Below are positions 18,444 through 26,024 of a stretch of 64,000 nt of DNA, piece by piece. The notes under the pieces are model-generated. The model saw only the letters and a list, made by a program, of their open reading frames with translations, was not told the DNA's origin and did not search any database. The DNA is from Bacteroidota bacterium (GTDB lineage: Bacteria > Bacteroidota > Ignavibacteria > Ignavibacteriales > Ignavibacteriaceae): NCBI GenBank assembly GCA_020161395.1, contig JAIUOE010000004.1, forward strand, positions 1 to 64,000, written 5' to 3'. The number at the start of each line of letters is the position of its first letter. Within the stretch, counting starts at the first letter, position 1. The translations under genes were made by a program, and so were the position numbers.

Positions 18444-19217
18444 TTATTTTCTCAGGAACGGGACAAACTTGACTTTCATGGCGTCCTGCCGTTCAATTTT
18501 GCCGTTTTTCTTTTGGAGGATGACGAGTGATTGAACAGTTCCGGACTGCCCGAGAGGAATGATCATTCTGCCGCCTTCCCTGAGTTGATCGACCAGTGGT
18601 TTTGGCACATCTTCGGGGGCGGCGGTAACTATAATTGCATCAAACGGTGCATATTCCGCCCAGCCGTAGAATCCATCACCGGCTTTTACTTTGATGTTTT
18701 TATAATCGAGGGAATCAAGCAATTTCCGGGCGTTATTTGCAAGGTCATCAAAATATTCAATAGTATACACTTCCTTTACAATTTCTGCCAAAACAGCAGC
18801 CTGGTATCCGGAACCCGTACCAATCTCCAGCACTTTCATATCTTTTGTCGGATTCACCGCCTCAGTCATGTAAGCAACTATATAAGGCTGAGAGATTGTC
18901 TGATCCAGTCCGATCGGCAGCGCGCCGTCGTCATATGCATACTGACGGTATCTTTCAGGCACAAACAGATGTCTCTTGACCATTCGCATCGACTTAAGCA
19001 CAAGATCATTCTTAATTCCCCGGGCGATTAGCTGGTCTTTCACCATCGAATCCCGTTTGGTCGAATAATCATCGTTCATATAGGAAGTGTCCTTGTTTTC
19101 GATGTCAGGCAGATAATGATTGCTGTCACTGGAATTCAACTGAATTAACAGATAAATTACAGCCGGCACAACGACTAACAAAACAATAAAAAGATACTTT
19201 GACTTGGGTCGAATCAT
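18444..19217 (-). CDS. pcm: Protein-L-isoaspartate O-methyltransferase with N-terminal membrane anchor
   Basis: The catalytic part (residues ~50-257) is a class I SAM methyltransferase of the PCMT family: RDSMVKDQLIARGI, the AdoMet motif VLEIGTGSGYQAAVLAE, QTISQPYIVAYMTE, and post-motif VTAAPEDVPKPLVDQL. It methylates isoaspartyl residues so that damaged proteins can be repaired. Unlike the usual ~210-residue cytosolic enzyme, it has an extra N-terminus with one hydrophobic segment (YLFIVLLVVVPAVIYLLI, residues 8-25) and no clear cleavage site, suggesting a membrane-tethered form, possibly facing the periplasm. It diverges from the ABC ATPase gene. Confidence 0.88.
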   Translation of the reverse strand: MIRPKSKYLFIVLLVVVPAVIYLLIQLNSSDSNHYLPDIENKDTSYMNDDYSTKRDSMVKDQLIARGIKNDLVLKSMRMVKRHLFVPERYRQYAYDDGALPIGLDQTISQPYIVAYMTEAVNPTKDMKVLEIGTGSGYQAAVLAEIVKEVYTIEYFDDLANNARKLLDSLDYKNIKVKAGDGFYGWAEYAPFDAIIVTAAPEDVPKPLVDQLREGGRMIIPLGQSGTVQSLVILQKKNGKIERQDAMKVKFVPFLRK

Positions 19218-19336
19218 ATATTTCTGAAAAGTGACGGGTAAAAATAAAAAAGATTCCTGAATTTTGATAAAAAAATGAGATAAACGGTTTTTACAGTTTA
19301 TTTTTTCATAATTATCTCTTATTTTTGGAACATTAA

Positions 19337-19350
19337 TGTAAGCGTTTACA
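19337..19350. promoter_or_regulatory. LacI/GalR-family (CRE-type) operator
   Basis: TGTAAGCGTTTACA is centred on a CG and matches the consensus TGWAANCGNTNWCA. With flanking AA/TT it is an 18-bp palindrome with one mismatched pair. It lies 16 bp before the ATG of the ABC ATPase, just ahead of the AAGGAG ribosome site, a position suited to repression by a sugar-responsive LacI-family regulator. Confidence 0.7.
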
Positions 19351-19366
19351 TTTAAGGAGAAATGGA

Positions 19367-20473
19367 ATGGCTGAGGTAAAACTTCAAAAGATATCGAAGA
19401 CTTACGAGGGGGGCAACCGGGTTGTCCACTCCGTGGATATTGAGATAAAAGACAGGGAATTTGTCGTGCTTGTTGGTCCTTCGGGCTGTGGAAAAACTAC
19501 AACCTTAAGGATGATTGCGGGATTGGAGGAGATCACCGGTGGTGAGCTCTTTATCGATGGTAAATTAGTGAACGACCTGCCACCAAAAGACCGCGATATT
19601 GCCATGGTCTTCCAAAACTATGCTCTCTATCCACATATGACTGTGAGAGAAAACATGTCTTTTGGGCTTAAATTAAGGAAAATGCCCAAAGCCGAGATAG
19701 AAGAGAGAGTGAACGAAGCTGCATCCATTCTTGAACTTGGAGAATATCTGGACAGAAAACCGAAAGCTCTTTCGGGAGGACAACGCCAACGGGTTGCTGT
19801 CGGCAGGGCTATTGTCAGAAAGCCCAAAGTTTTTCTTTTTGATGAACCTTTGAGTAACCTCGATGCCAAACTAAGGGTGCAGATGAGGGCGGAAATCTCC
19901 CGGCTTCACAAACAACTTGAAGCCACAATGATTTATGTGACTCACGATCAGGTCGAGGCAATGACGATGGGGGACAGGATATGTGTGTTAAATGCAGGGT
20001 TCGTGCAGCAGTTTGATGAGCCTATGAACCTTTATGAAAAACCTGCAAATAAATTTGTTGCCGGTTTCATCGGGAGCCCCTCGATGAATTTTATTCCCGG
20101 GAAAATCAACCGTCACCTCAACAATTACACCTTCGAAAGTGAGGGGCGTAAAGTATCGGTCGAATTTGACAGATCAAAATATGACAATGCACTTGGAGAT
20201 GCAACGAATGTGATCGCGGGGATAAGACCCGAACACTTCAGACCACATTCAGCTATTGAAAAAGAGGGTGTCAATGTTGTTGAAGCCGAACTTGATCTTG
20301 TCGAATTGATGGGAAATGAAGAGTATCTTCATTTTACAGTAGAAGGTATCAAGTTTGTTGCGAGAGTAAATACCGGAATCCGATATAAGGCAGGAGAAAA
20401 AATCGAGCTGGAATTTGACACATCGGCGGTTCACCTTTTTGATGCCGGGTCAGAGAAAAATCTGCTTTTATAA
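19367..20473 (+). CDS. Sugar ABC transporter ATPase (MalK/MsmX/UgpC type)
   Basis: The 368-residue ATPase energises a CUT1-type sugar importer from the cytoplasmic side. It has Walker A GPSGCGKT (37-44), Q-loop VFQNYALYPHMTV, signature LSGGQRQRVAVGRA, Walker B VFLFDEPLSNLDAKLR, the switch His in YVTHDQVEAMTMGDR, and a C-terminal TOBE regulatory domain (from about residue 240, including GIRPEHF). A strong AAGGAG lies upstream. No permease or binding protein is next to it, so it probably serves permeases encoded elsewhere, as MsmX does in Bacillus. The LacI-type operator upstream supports sugar control. Confidence 0.92.
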   Translation: MAEVKLQKISKTYEGGNRVVHSVDIEIKDREFVVLVGPSGCGKTTTLRMIAGLEEITGGELFIDGKLVNDLPPKDRDIAMVFQNYALYPHMTVRENMSFGLKLRKMPKAEIEERVNEAASILELGEYLDRKPKALSGGQRQRVAVGRAIVRKPKVFLFDEPLSNLDAKLRVQMRAEISRLHKQLEATMIYVTHDQVEAMTMGDRICVLNAGFVQQFDEPMNLYEKPANKFVAGFIGSPSMNFIPGKINRHLNNYTFESEGRKVSVEFDRSKYDNALGDATNVIAGIRPEHFRPHSAIEKEGVNVVEAELDLVELMGNEEYLHFTVEGIKFVARVNTGIRYKAGEKIELEFDTSAVHLFDAGSEKNLLL

Positions 20474-20481
20474 AAATGAAA

Positions 20482-20505
20482 GAGACCGGAGCCAACCCCG
20501 GTCTC
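20482..20505. terminator. Hairpin between convergent genes
   Basis: GAGACCGG (20482-20489) pairs with CCGGTCTC (20498-20505). Neither side has a long T tract, so it is a modest terminator for the convergent genes. Confidence 0.5.
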
Positions 20506-20515
20506 ATTTCTAAAA

Positions 20516-21271
20516 TCAAAACAGAAACTTTAAGGGACCATCTTTTTTAATGCAATCCTGGATAGCGGAGTAGGGAATTTCCAGTTCGGTTGGACCACCT
20601 GCGTAAGGGGCAATTTCGTATGAATTGTAGAAGAAACTTAGACCTGTTTCAGTAATGAGGAAATTTTCGTTTAAATAAAATTTCCCGCCTTCAAACCAGT
20701 AACCTGCCTCGTTTAAATCTCCATCTCCGATTTCAGTTTGCTGACGAAATATTTTATCACCAGCGGCAGTAACCTTTTCATAAGTGCCGGGAACAAGCAA
20801 ATCAGAAAGGGTCAGGATGGACCCAGAGTTGATGTCAAAATTATAGTATCCAACAAAACCGTTCCCGTGAGCACCGCCTGAATAATCATATTCGTTTTTT
20901 ATGATGGAAATGATTTCGCCACCGGTCTCTTTAACGCTAATGCGGGCATCATAATTCCAGTAAACTCCAAAATTATCTTCACTCTCGAAATCCATATAGA
21001 ATTTGATCATATCGTCGACGCCTGACTTGACGGAGGTTGTCTCACCGGGAAGTTGTTTTCTGACAAATTTATTTAATATTTGTCCTAATTCGGGAAATCC
21101 TCTGGTCTCATCAAAAACGGGCTACGAGATGTCGATTATATATACAGAGTCCCGGTTGTATTTTTCACTGTTGTAAACTCTGCTCTCGGTTTCCATTGTA
21201 TATAAAACGGTTTGAGCATTTACTGAAACAAAAAGCGAGATTACAAACAGTAATGAGAAGAGTCTGGTCAT
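20516..21271 (-). pseudogene. DUF3298/RsiV-like exported protein interrupted by an amber codon
   Basis: From an ATG at 21271 the frame encodes a signal peptide (MTRLFSLLFVISLFVSVNAQ) and runs in one frame to 20516, 251 codons, except for a TAG at 21124-21122 (codon 50). The context is IDIS-stop-PVFDETRG; the paralogue at 21292-22053 has 'LEYPVF' here, so a Tyr codon probably became TAG by one base change. The surviving 3' part keeps the DUF3298 motifs YSGGAHG and 'YEIAPYAGGPTELEIPYS'. There is no frameshift, so the decay is recent or the base is a sequencing error. A start at 21010 would make a 164-residue protein without a signal peptide, which seems unlikely to be the native product. Confidence 0.8.
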
Positions 21272-21291
21272 ATATGATAGTATCCTTTTGA

Positions 21292-22053
21292 TTATTTGGA
21301 GAATGATTTTAAAGGTCCACTCTTATTTATAAGTGATTTTACACTTTTGTATGGTATTTCCAGTTCCGTTGTACCGCATGCATAGCATGTAATTTCATAC
21401 TGATTATAGTAGAATGTAATCCCTTTTTTTGTAAAAAGGTAATTCTCATTAAGATGAAACTTGTTATCCGTAAACCAGTAATCGCCTTCAAGACTTTGAT
21501 TTGGTTTCAGGCCTTTCAGCTTTCTAAAAATCTTTTCACCTTCTTTTGTGAGTGCCGGAAGGAAATTTGCGTTCATTACATCTTTCAGGAGTAATAATTT
21601 GTTGTTCTTAAGGTCATAATTGAAGTAATTTACCCATGCCCCACCGTGAGCACCACCACTGTACTGGCTGCCGGAATATGTAAAGGTTCCGACTTCTTCT
21701 GTTAACTTGTTATATTCAAGTGATTTTTCAAGCATCCACTGCATACCCATTCCTTCACCCTCTGCGTATAATTCCTTGTGTTCATTTACAGATTTGTTGA
21801 ACAAGGCTTCAGGTGAACTTTCTTTTTCGAAAACTATTTCTGCAACTTGTGCATTGAGAAATTTGGCGGTACTGGCAGCAGCACCGGTACCCGAGAAGAC
21901 AGGATATTCAAGATGAAAATCCAGAAATTTCTCGGAGGCATTTTTAGGGTTGGTATAGGCCTTTGCGAATTTCTCCTTCTTTACCGTAAGACCGGTCTGA
22001 CCGAAGAGTACAGAAGAAATTAAAATGAGGGCTGAAAGAGCAAATTTGAACAT
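21292..22053 (-). CDS. Exported DUF3298/DUF4163 (RsiV-like) protein
   Basis: The preferred ATG is at 22053, with AAGGA just upstream; it gives a signal peptide (MFKFALSALILISSVLFGQ). The longer frame to 22104 adds 17 residues before it. The mature part resembles the extracytoplasmic domain of RsiV and PdaC: an N-terminal DUF4163-like stretch (LDFHLEYPVFSG) and a DUF3298 domain with YSGGAHGGAWVNYFNYDL and YEITCYACGTTELEIPY. RsiV binds lysozyme; here no sigma factor or transmembrane segment is seen, so the role is unknown. A paralogue with an amber codon lies just downstream (20516-21271). Confidence 0.8.
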   Translation of the reverse strand: MFKFALSALILISSVLFGQTGLTVKKEKFAKAYTNPKNASEKFLDFHLEYPVFSGTGAAASTAKFLNAQVAEIVFEKESSPEALFNKSVNEHKELYAEGEGMGMQWMLEKSLEYNKLTEEVGTFTYSGSQYSGGAHGGAWVNYFNYDLKNNKLLLLKDVMNANFLPALTKEGEKIFRKLKGLKPNQSLEGDYWFTDNKFHLNENYLFTKKGITFYYNQYEITCYACGTTELEIPYKSVKSLINKSGPLKSFSK

Positions 22054-22107
22054 AATTTTTCCTTTTTTATTGATTATATCGTGATTAAATGAAAAAAGTT
22101 TCACCTG

Positions 22108-24111
22108 CTACTCTTCGAGCAGATATCCTTCTGCAATATCGGGGGTGATATTGTTCAAAAATCTTGTTGGTTTGGAAAAGGTTACTCCCAATTCGCGGTC
22201 AAAAACCTTCATGGGATATGTAATAACGAGATTTTGTTTTGCACGGGTAGATGCGACATACATCAAACGGCGCTCTTCCTCAAGTCCCTCAGCAGTCTCA
22301 ATTGATCTGATTGACGGGAAAAATCCGTCGATGGCATGCATTATAAAAACAGAATGCCACTCCAGTCCCTTTGCGGAGTGAATGGTACTGAGTGTAAGTT
22401 TTTCATCCTCTTTATCGGGACTGTCGAGATCTGATATGGAATCCAGCGGTGGTTCAATCGCCATATCCGACAAAAAGTCGTGAAGTGTATCATACTTTTC
22501 CGTGATGTTCAACAGGGTATCGATATCCTTTGACCTCTTGTTAAAATCGTCGTACAGATCTTTGAAAAGGGGATAGTAATAGTTCACAACGAGTTGAGTT
22601 TTTTCAGTTGGAGTATCCTGTCTGACATACAATTTTCTCATCATTTCGAGAAGTTTCAGACATTTTGTAGCAAAAATCGAGTTTGCCGAAGCACTCACTT
22701 CTCTGGTGATTCCTGCTTTGCCTTCCGATATCTCGTTTAATATTTTTCTGGCAGTTTTGGGTCCAATACCTGCATGCATCATCAGAATCCGGTACCAGCT
22801 TACAAGGTCAAGAGGATTCAATAAAACCCTCAAGAACGCCAGAATATCCTTGATATGGGCGGCTTCCACAAATTTTATTCCGCCAATTTTAACAAACGGT
22901 ATGTTAGCTTTGGTGAGTTCTATTTCCAGATCAAATGAAAAAAACGAAGAACGAAACAGAACGGCAATGTCAGAGAGTTTTACGCCTTCTTCCCTTAAAT
23001 CGAGAATTTTCTGAACAATAAACCGGCTCTGCATATTCTCGTTTTCAGATGCAATTATGTAAGGCAGTTCACCATCCGGTCTGTATGAATACAACGACTT
23101 CTCATATTTCCAGACTGCTGCGTCCTGAACCTTGTTTGCAAAATTCAAAATCTGAGGAGTGCTGCGGTAGTTTTCTTCGAGTTTTATCAGAGTGGTTCCG
23201 GGAAAAAGTTCGGGAAACTGCATAATGTTTCTAAAATTGGCTCCTCGAAACGAATAAATCGACTGGAGGTCATCTCCCACAACCATTATGTTTTTGTTTG
23301 TTTGTGTCAGTGACTCAACGAGTTCCGCCTGAAGGTGGTTTGTATCCTGATATTCATCAACCATAATGAAATTGATCGAATTGAGGATTCTTTGAGCAGT
23401 CGGGGAGTATTCGAAGAAAAAATCTCTCAGATAGATCAACAAATCGTCAAAATCCACAAGGTTGTTTTTCTTTTTGTATTCGGTGTAAGCAATATGAAGT
23501 TCACCGATTTTTTCGATGTGTCGCATGAAATGGGGGAATTCTTCCTCCACTATTTCATGGAGATGTCTGCCGGTATTCACACTCAAACTGAAAATCTTGA
23601 ACAAAGTCTGCTTATTCGGAAATCTTACTTTTTCCTCTATTGCGCTTGATTCAGATCTTATCAAATTAACCACATCCTCCGAATCACCCTGATCGAGGAT
23701 CGTGAAATTCGGTTGAAGATGTGCTGCCACTGCATATTTCCGCAGAATCATGTTTGCAAATGAGTGGAATGTACCCCCCTGAATTTTTGAACATCTCTTG
23801 TCCAAAAGCAATTCAGCACGGTGCATCATCTCATTTGCGGCTTTGCGGGTAAAAGTAAGCAAAAGAATGGAGGAGGGATCGTAACCGATTTCAATCAGTC
23901 TGGCGACACGGTAAACAAGAGTGCGGGTTTTCCCTGAACCCGCACCTGCAATAATCAGAAAACTGCCTTCTTCAGCTCTTGCCGCTTCGTACTGCGCCTG
24001 ATTGAGTGAGTTGACATAATCGATTGCGAATTTTGATTCATCGTAATTCTTTAAGTATTTACCGGGAGAGGTAATGTTCCTTAATTTTATTGTTTTTATG
24101 CTCTTCTCCAA
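22108..24111 (-). CDS. UvrD/Rep/PcrA-type superfamily 1A DNA helicase
   Basis: A 667-residue ATP-dependent 3'-5' helicase with Walker A AGAGSGKTR (about residues 55-63), motif Ia LLTFTRKAANEM, motif II MVDEYQDTN, motif III VVGDDLQSIYSFRGA, motif IV LEENYRST, and motifs V-VI STIHSAKGLEW and EERRLMYVASTRAK. It acts in repair or replication restart. It is slightly shorter than typical UvrD or PcrA (~720) and lacks a long C-terminal tail. Its start overlaps the end of the upstream small membrane protein gene by 16 bp, so translation is probably coupled. Confidence 0.93.
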   Translation of the reverse strand: MEKSIKTIKLRNITSPGKYLKNYDESKFAIDYVNSLNQAQYEAARAEEGSFLIIAGAGSGKTRTLVYRVARLIEIGYDPSSILLLTFTRKAANEMMHRAELLLDKRCSKIQGGTFHSFANMILRKYAVAAHLQPNFTILDQGDSEDVVNLIRSESSAIEEKVRFPNKQTLFKIFSLSVNTGRHLHEIVEEEFPHFMRHIEKIGELHIAYTEYKKKNNLVDFDDLLIYLRDFFFEYSPTAQRILNSINFIMVDEYQDTNHLQAELVESLTQTNKNIMVVGDDLQSIYSFRGANFRNIMQFPELFPGTTLIKLEENYRSTPQILNFANKVQDAAVWKYEKSLYSYRPDGELPYIIASENENMQSRFIVQKILDLREEGVKLSDIAVLFRSSFFSFDLEIELTKANIPFVKIGGIKFVEAAHIKDILAFLRVLLNPLDLVSWYRILMMHAGIGPKTARKILNEISEGKAGITREVSASANSIFATKCLKLLEMMRKLYVRQDTPTEKTQLVVNYYYPLFKDLYDDFNKRSKDIDTLLNITEKYDTLHDFLSDMAIEPPLDSISDLDSPDKEDEKLTLSTIHSAKGLEWHSVFIMHAIDGFFPSIRSIETAEGLEEERRLMYVASTRAKQNLVITYPMKVFDRELGVTFSKPTRFLNNITPDIAEGYLLEE

Positions 24112-24770
24112 CTTGCTCCGCGTCTTCTTAGTATCTCACTCATGACTATTGCATCCCTGACATTCCCGCGATTTCGAAGCATCGCAGCACAACCTTTGCT
24201 TCTTGTACTGCTGGTAATATCCAGGTCTGACTCGTAAGAGTGCCTTAATAAATCCTCCTCAGCCTGTTCAAACCTTCTGTTAAGTTCTTCCACAGAGACG
24301 GGTTCAATCGCATCGTAGGAGAATTCCTCCGCACTTGGCTTGTAGCTGTTTCCTTCCCCCTGATCCTCTTTGATAAGGGGTTCTTTTTTCTGGTACTCCT
24401 TGTACCCGCCTGTTTTTACGGTTTCCTCGAAAGGAGTGTAATCAGATTCTCTGTCAGGAGTCTTTACTGTGGAAGATTTGCTTCCGCTTGTTGGAGGTAC
24501 CTTCGCCGGCGAAGTGTAGCTCTGCTCATCAGTTTGAACCCTTCCAAAAAGTGCCTCCAACTCTTTGAAAGCATCACTCGACTGTGCCATTTCTGTTTGC
24601 TTTTGAGTGCTTTTATAAGTTGTATACTCCTTTGGAACAGGTCTCTGTTGAGGTTTTGGCTGCTGTTTGCGTTGTTGCGGTACATTTGGATCATTCTTCT
24701 TCTTCAACCCGCTAATGAGGGAGAAGAGAAGAAATAATACAAATACAACAATTTGAACTATGTCGTCCAC
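24096..24770 (-). CDS. Single-pass membrane protein of unknown function
   Basis: I do not recognise this 224-residue protein. It has one N-terminal transmembrane segment (residues ~5-21, VQIVVFVLFLLFSLISG), then a low-complexity linker rich in Pro, Gln and Lys (~25-60), an acidic middle part, and a basic C-terminal motif (AAMLRNRGNVRDAIVMSEIL) that looks like the conserved functional piece. It sits between floA (4 bp) and the helicase (16-bp overlap) in a minus-strand operon. The orientation is probably N-out with a cytoplasmic tail. Confidence 0.7.
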   Translation of the reverse strand: MDDIVQIVVFVLFLLFSLISGLKKKNDPNVPQQRKQQPKPQQRPVPKEYTTYKSTQKQTEMAQSSDAFKELEALFGRVQTDEQSYTSPAKVPPTSGSKSSTVKTPDRESDYTPFEETVKTGGYKEYQKKEPLIKEDQGEGNSYKPSAEEFSYDAIEPVSVEELNRRFEQAEEDLLRHSYESDLDITSSTRSKGCAAMLRNRGNVRDAIVMSEILRRRGASWRRA

Positions 24771-24774
24771 GGTA

Positions 24775-25770
24775 TTAGCTTGTCGGTTTCGATTTTGAAT
24801 CGTCAGGTCTGGCTATCGATTCTCTCATTGAGGTGTCAGCCTGAACATTTTTTAAGTTGTAATAATCCATGATTCCAAGGTTACCCGATCTGAAGGCTTC
24901 TGCGATTGCTTTGGGCACTTCTGCTTCGGCTTCAATAACTTTGGCTTTCTGGCGGGCGACTTCAGCATTCATCTCCTGCTCGAGGGCAACTGCTGCAGCT
25001 CTACGCTCTTCTGCGCGGGCACGGGCGATCTGAAGATCTGCCTGAGCCTGATCCGCTTGAAGTTTGGCACCGATATTTGCACCAACATCCACATCAGCGA
25101 TGTCAATTGAAAGGATCTCAAATGCTGTTCCGCTGTCAAGTCCCTTGCTTAAAACCACTTTGGAAATTGAATCAGGATTTTCGAGTACATGTTTGTGACT
25201 TTCAGACGAACCGATGGTTGAAACGATACCCTCGCCAACTCTGGCAAGAATGGTAGCTTCTCCGGCACCACCGACAAGTCTCTCAATATTTGTTCTGACA
25301 GTGATTCTTGCAACTGCTTTCAACTGAATACCGTCTTTTGCCATGGCAGCGACGAGGGGAGTCTCAATCACTTTAGGATTTACCGACATTTTTACGGCTT
25401 CAAGAACATCCCTGCCAGCCAGATCGATTGCGGTAGCCCGTTCAAAGGAAAGATTCAATTGTGCTTTATCTGCAGAAACCAGCGCCATTACTACTTTATC
25501 CACATTTCCACCTGCCAGCAGGTGGGCTTCAAGTTTCGGAATCTCCACTTCAATCCCTGCCTTGGTAGCTGTGATTTTAGCACGCACAATTACATTTGGA
25601 TTTATTTTTCTGAGTCGCATTCCAACAAGGTCTTTGAATATTTTTACTTTAACACCGGATGATACCGCTGTTATCCAAAGTCCGATTGGAACGAAGTAAA
25701 GGAAAAACATTAGAAAGATTACAGCACCAACAATGAAGAATATCATTGTACCGGATAAAACAGCTTCCAT
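24775..25770 (-). CDS. floA: Flotillin-like protein FloA
   Basis: This 331-residue protein matches the FloA (UPF0365/YqfA) family in length and order: a hydrophobic N-terminal hairpin (residues ~8-35, [21 protein letters not shown]), an SPFH/PHB-like domain with conserved [11 protein letters not shown] and [22 protein letters not shown], and a C-terminal coiled coil rich in Ala, Glu and Arg ([20 protein letters not shown]). FloA scaffolds functional membrane microdomains. No NfeD partner gene is visible; the neighbour is the unknown membrane protein. It diverges from clpC. Confidence 0.93.
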   Translation of the reverse strand: MEAVLSGTMIFFIVGAVIFLMFFLYFVPIGLWITAVSSGVKVKIFKDLVGMRLRKINPNVIVRAKITATKAGIEVEIPKLEAHLLAGGNVDKVVMALVSADKAQLNLSFERATAIDLAGRDVLEAVKMSVNPKVIETPLVAAMAKDGIQLKAVARITVRTNIERLVGGAGEATILARVGEGIVSTIGSSESHKHVLENPDSISKVVLSKGLDSGTAFEILSIDIADVDVGANIGAKLQADQAQADLQIARARAEERRAAAVALEQEMNAEVARQKAKVIEAEAEVPKAIAEAFRSGNLGIMDYYNLKNVQADTSMRESIARPDDSKSKPTS

Positions 25771-25897
25771 TATTCATTCTCCAATAAGATTTATTAAAAA
25801 GTCCCCTCAAGATAACAAAATAAGACGAATTAAAGGATAAAATAAATTGGTATTTACGAAACATTTTTGCAAACTGTTTTGTTTAAATATATGTACA

Positions 25898-25909
25898 GGA
25901 ATGCATTCC
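25898..25909. promoter_or_regulatory. Perfect 12-bp palindrome in floA-clpC intergenic region
   Basis: GGAATGCATTCC is fully self-complementary and lies midway between two divergent genes, so it may be a regulator site. The regulator is unknown. Confidence 0.35.
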
Positions 25910-25958
25910 CTAAATAAAGATGGTTCGGTCACTATTTTTTATCTGAAACATCAGGGAA

Positions 25959-25987
25959 TTGCACAAAACGATTTTAATATATATATT
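25959..25987 (+). promoter_or_regulatory. Candidate sigma-70-type promoter of clpC
   Basis: TTGCAC (25959-25964) and TATATT (25982-25987) are separated by 17 bp. Transcription would begin near 25994, about 30 bases before the clpC ATG. Confidence 0.45.
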
Positions 25988-26024
25988 CGATTAGTTATTT
26001 AAGAAAAAAACTTAGGACAACAAA

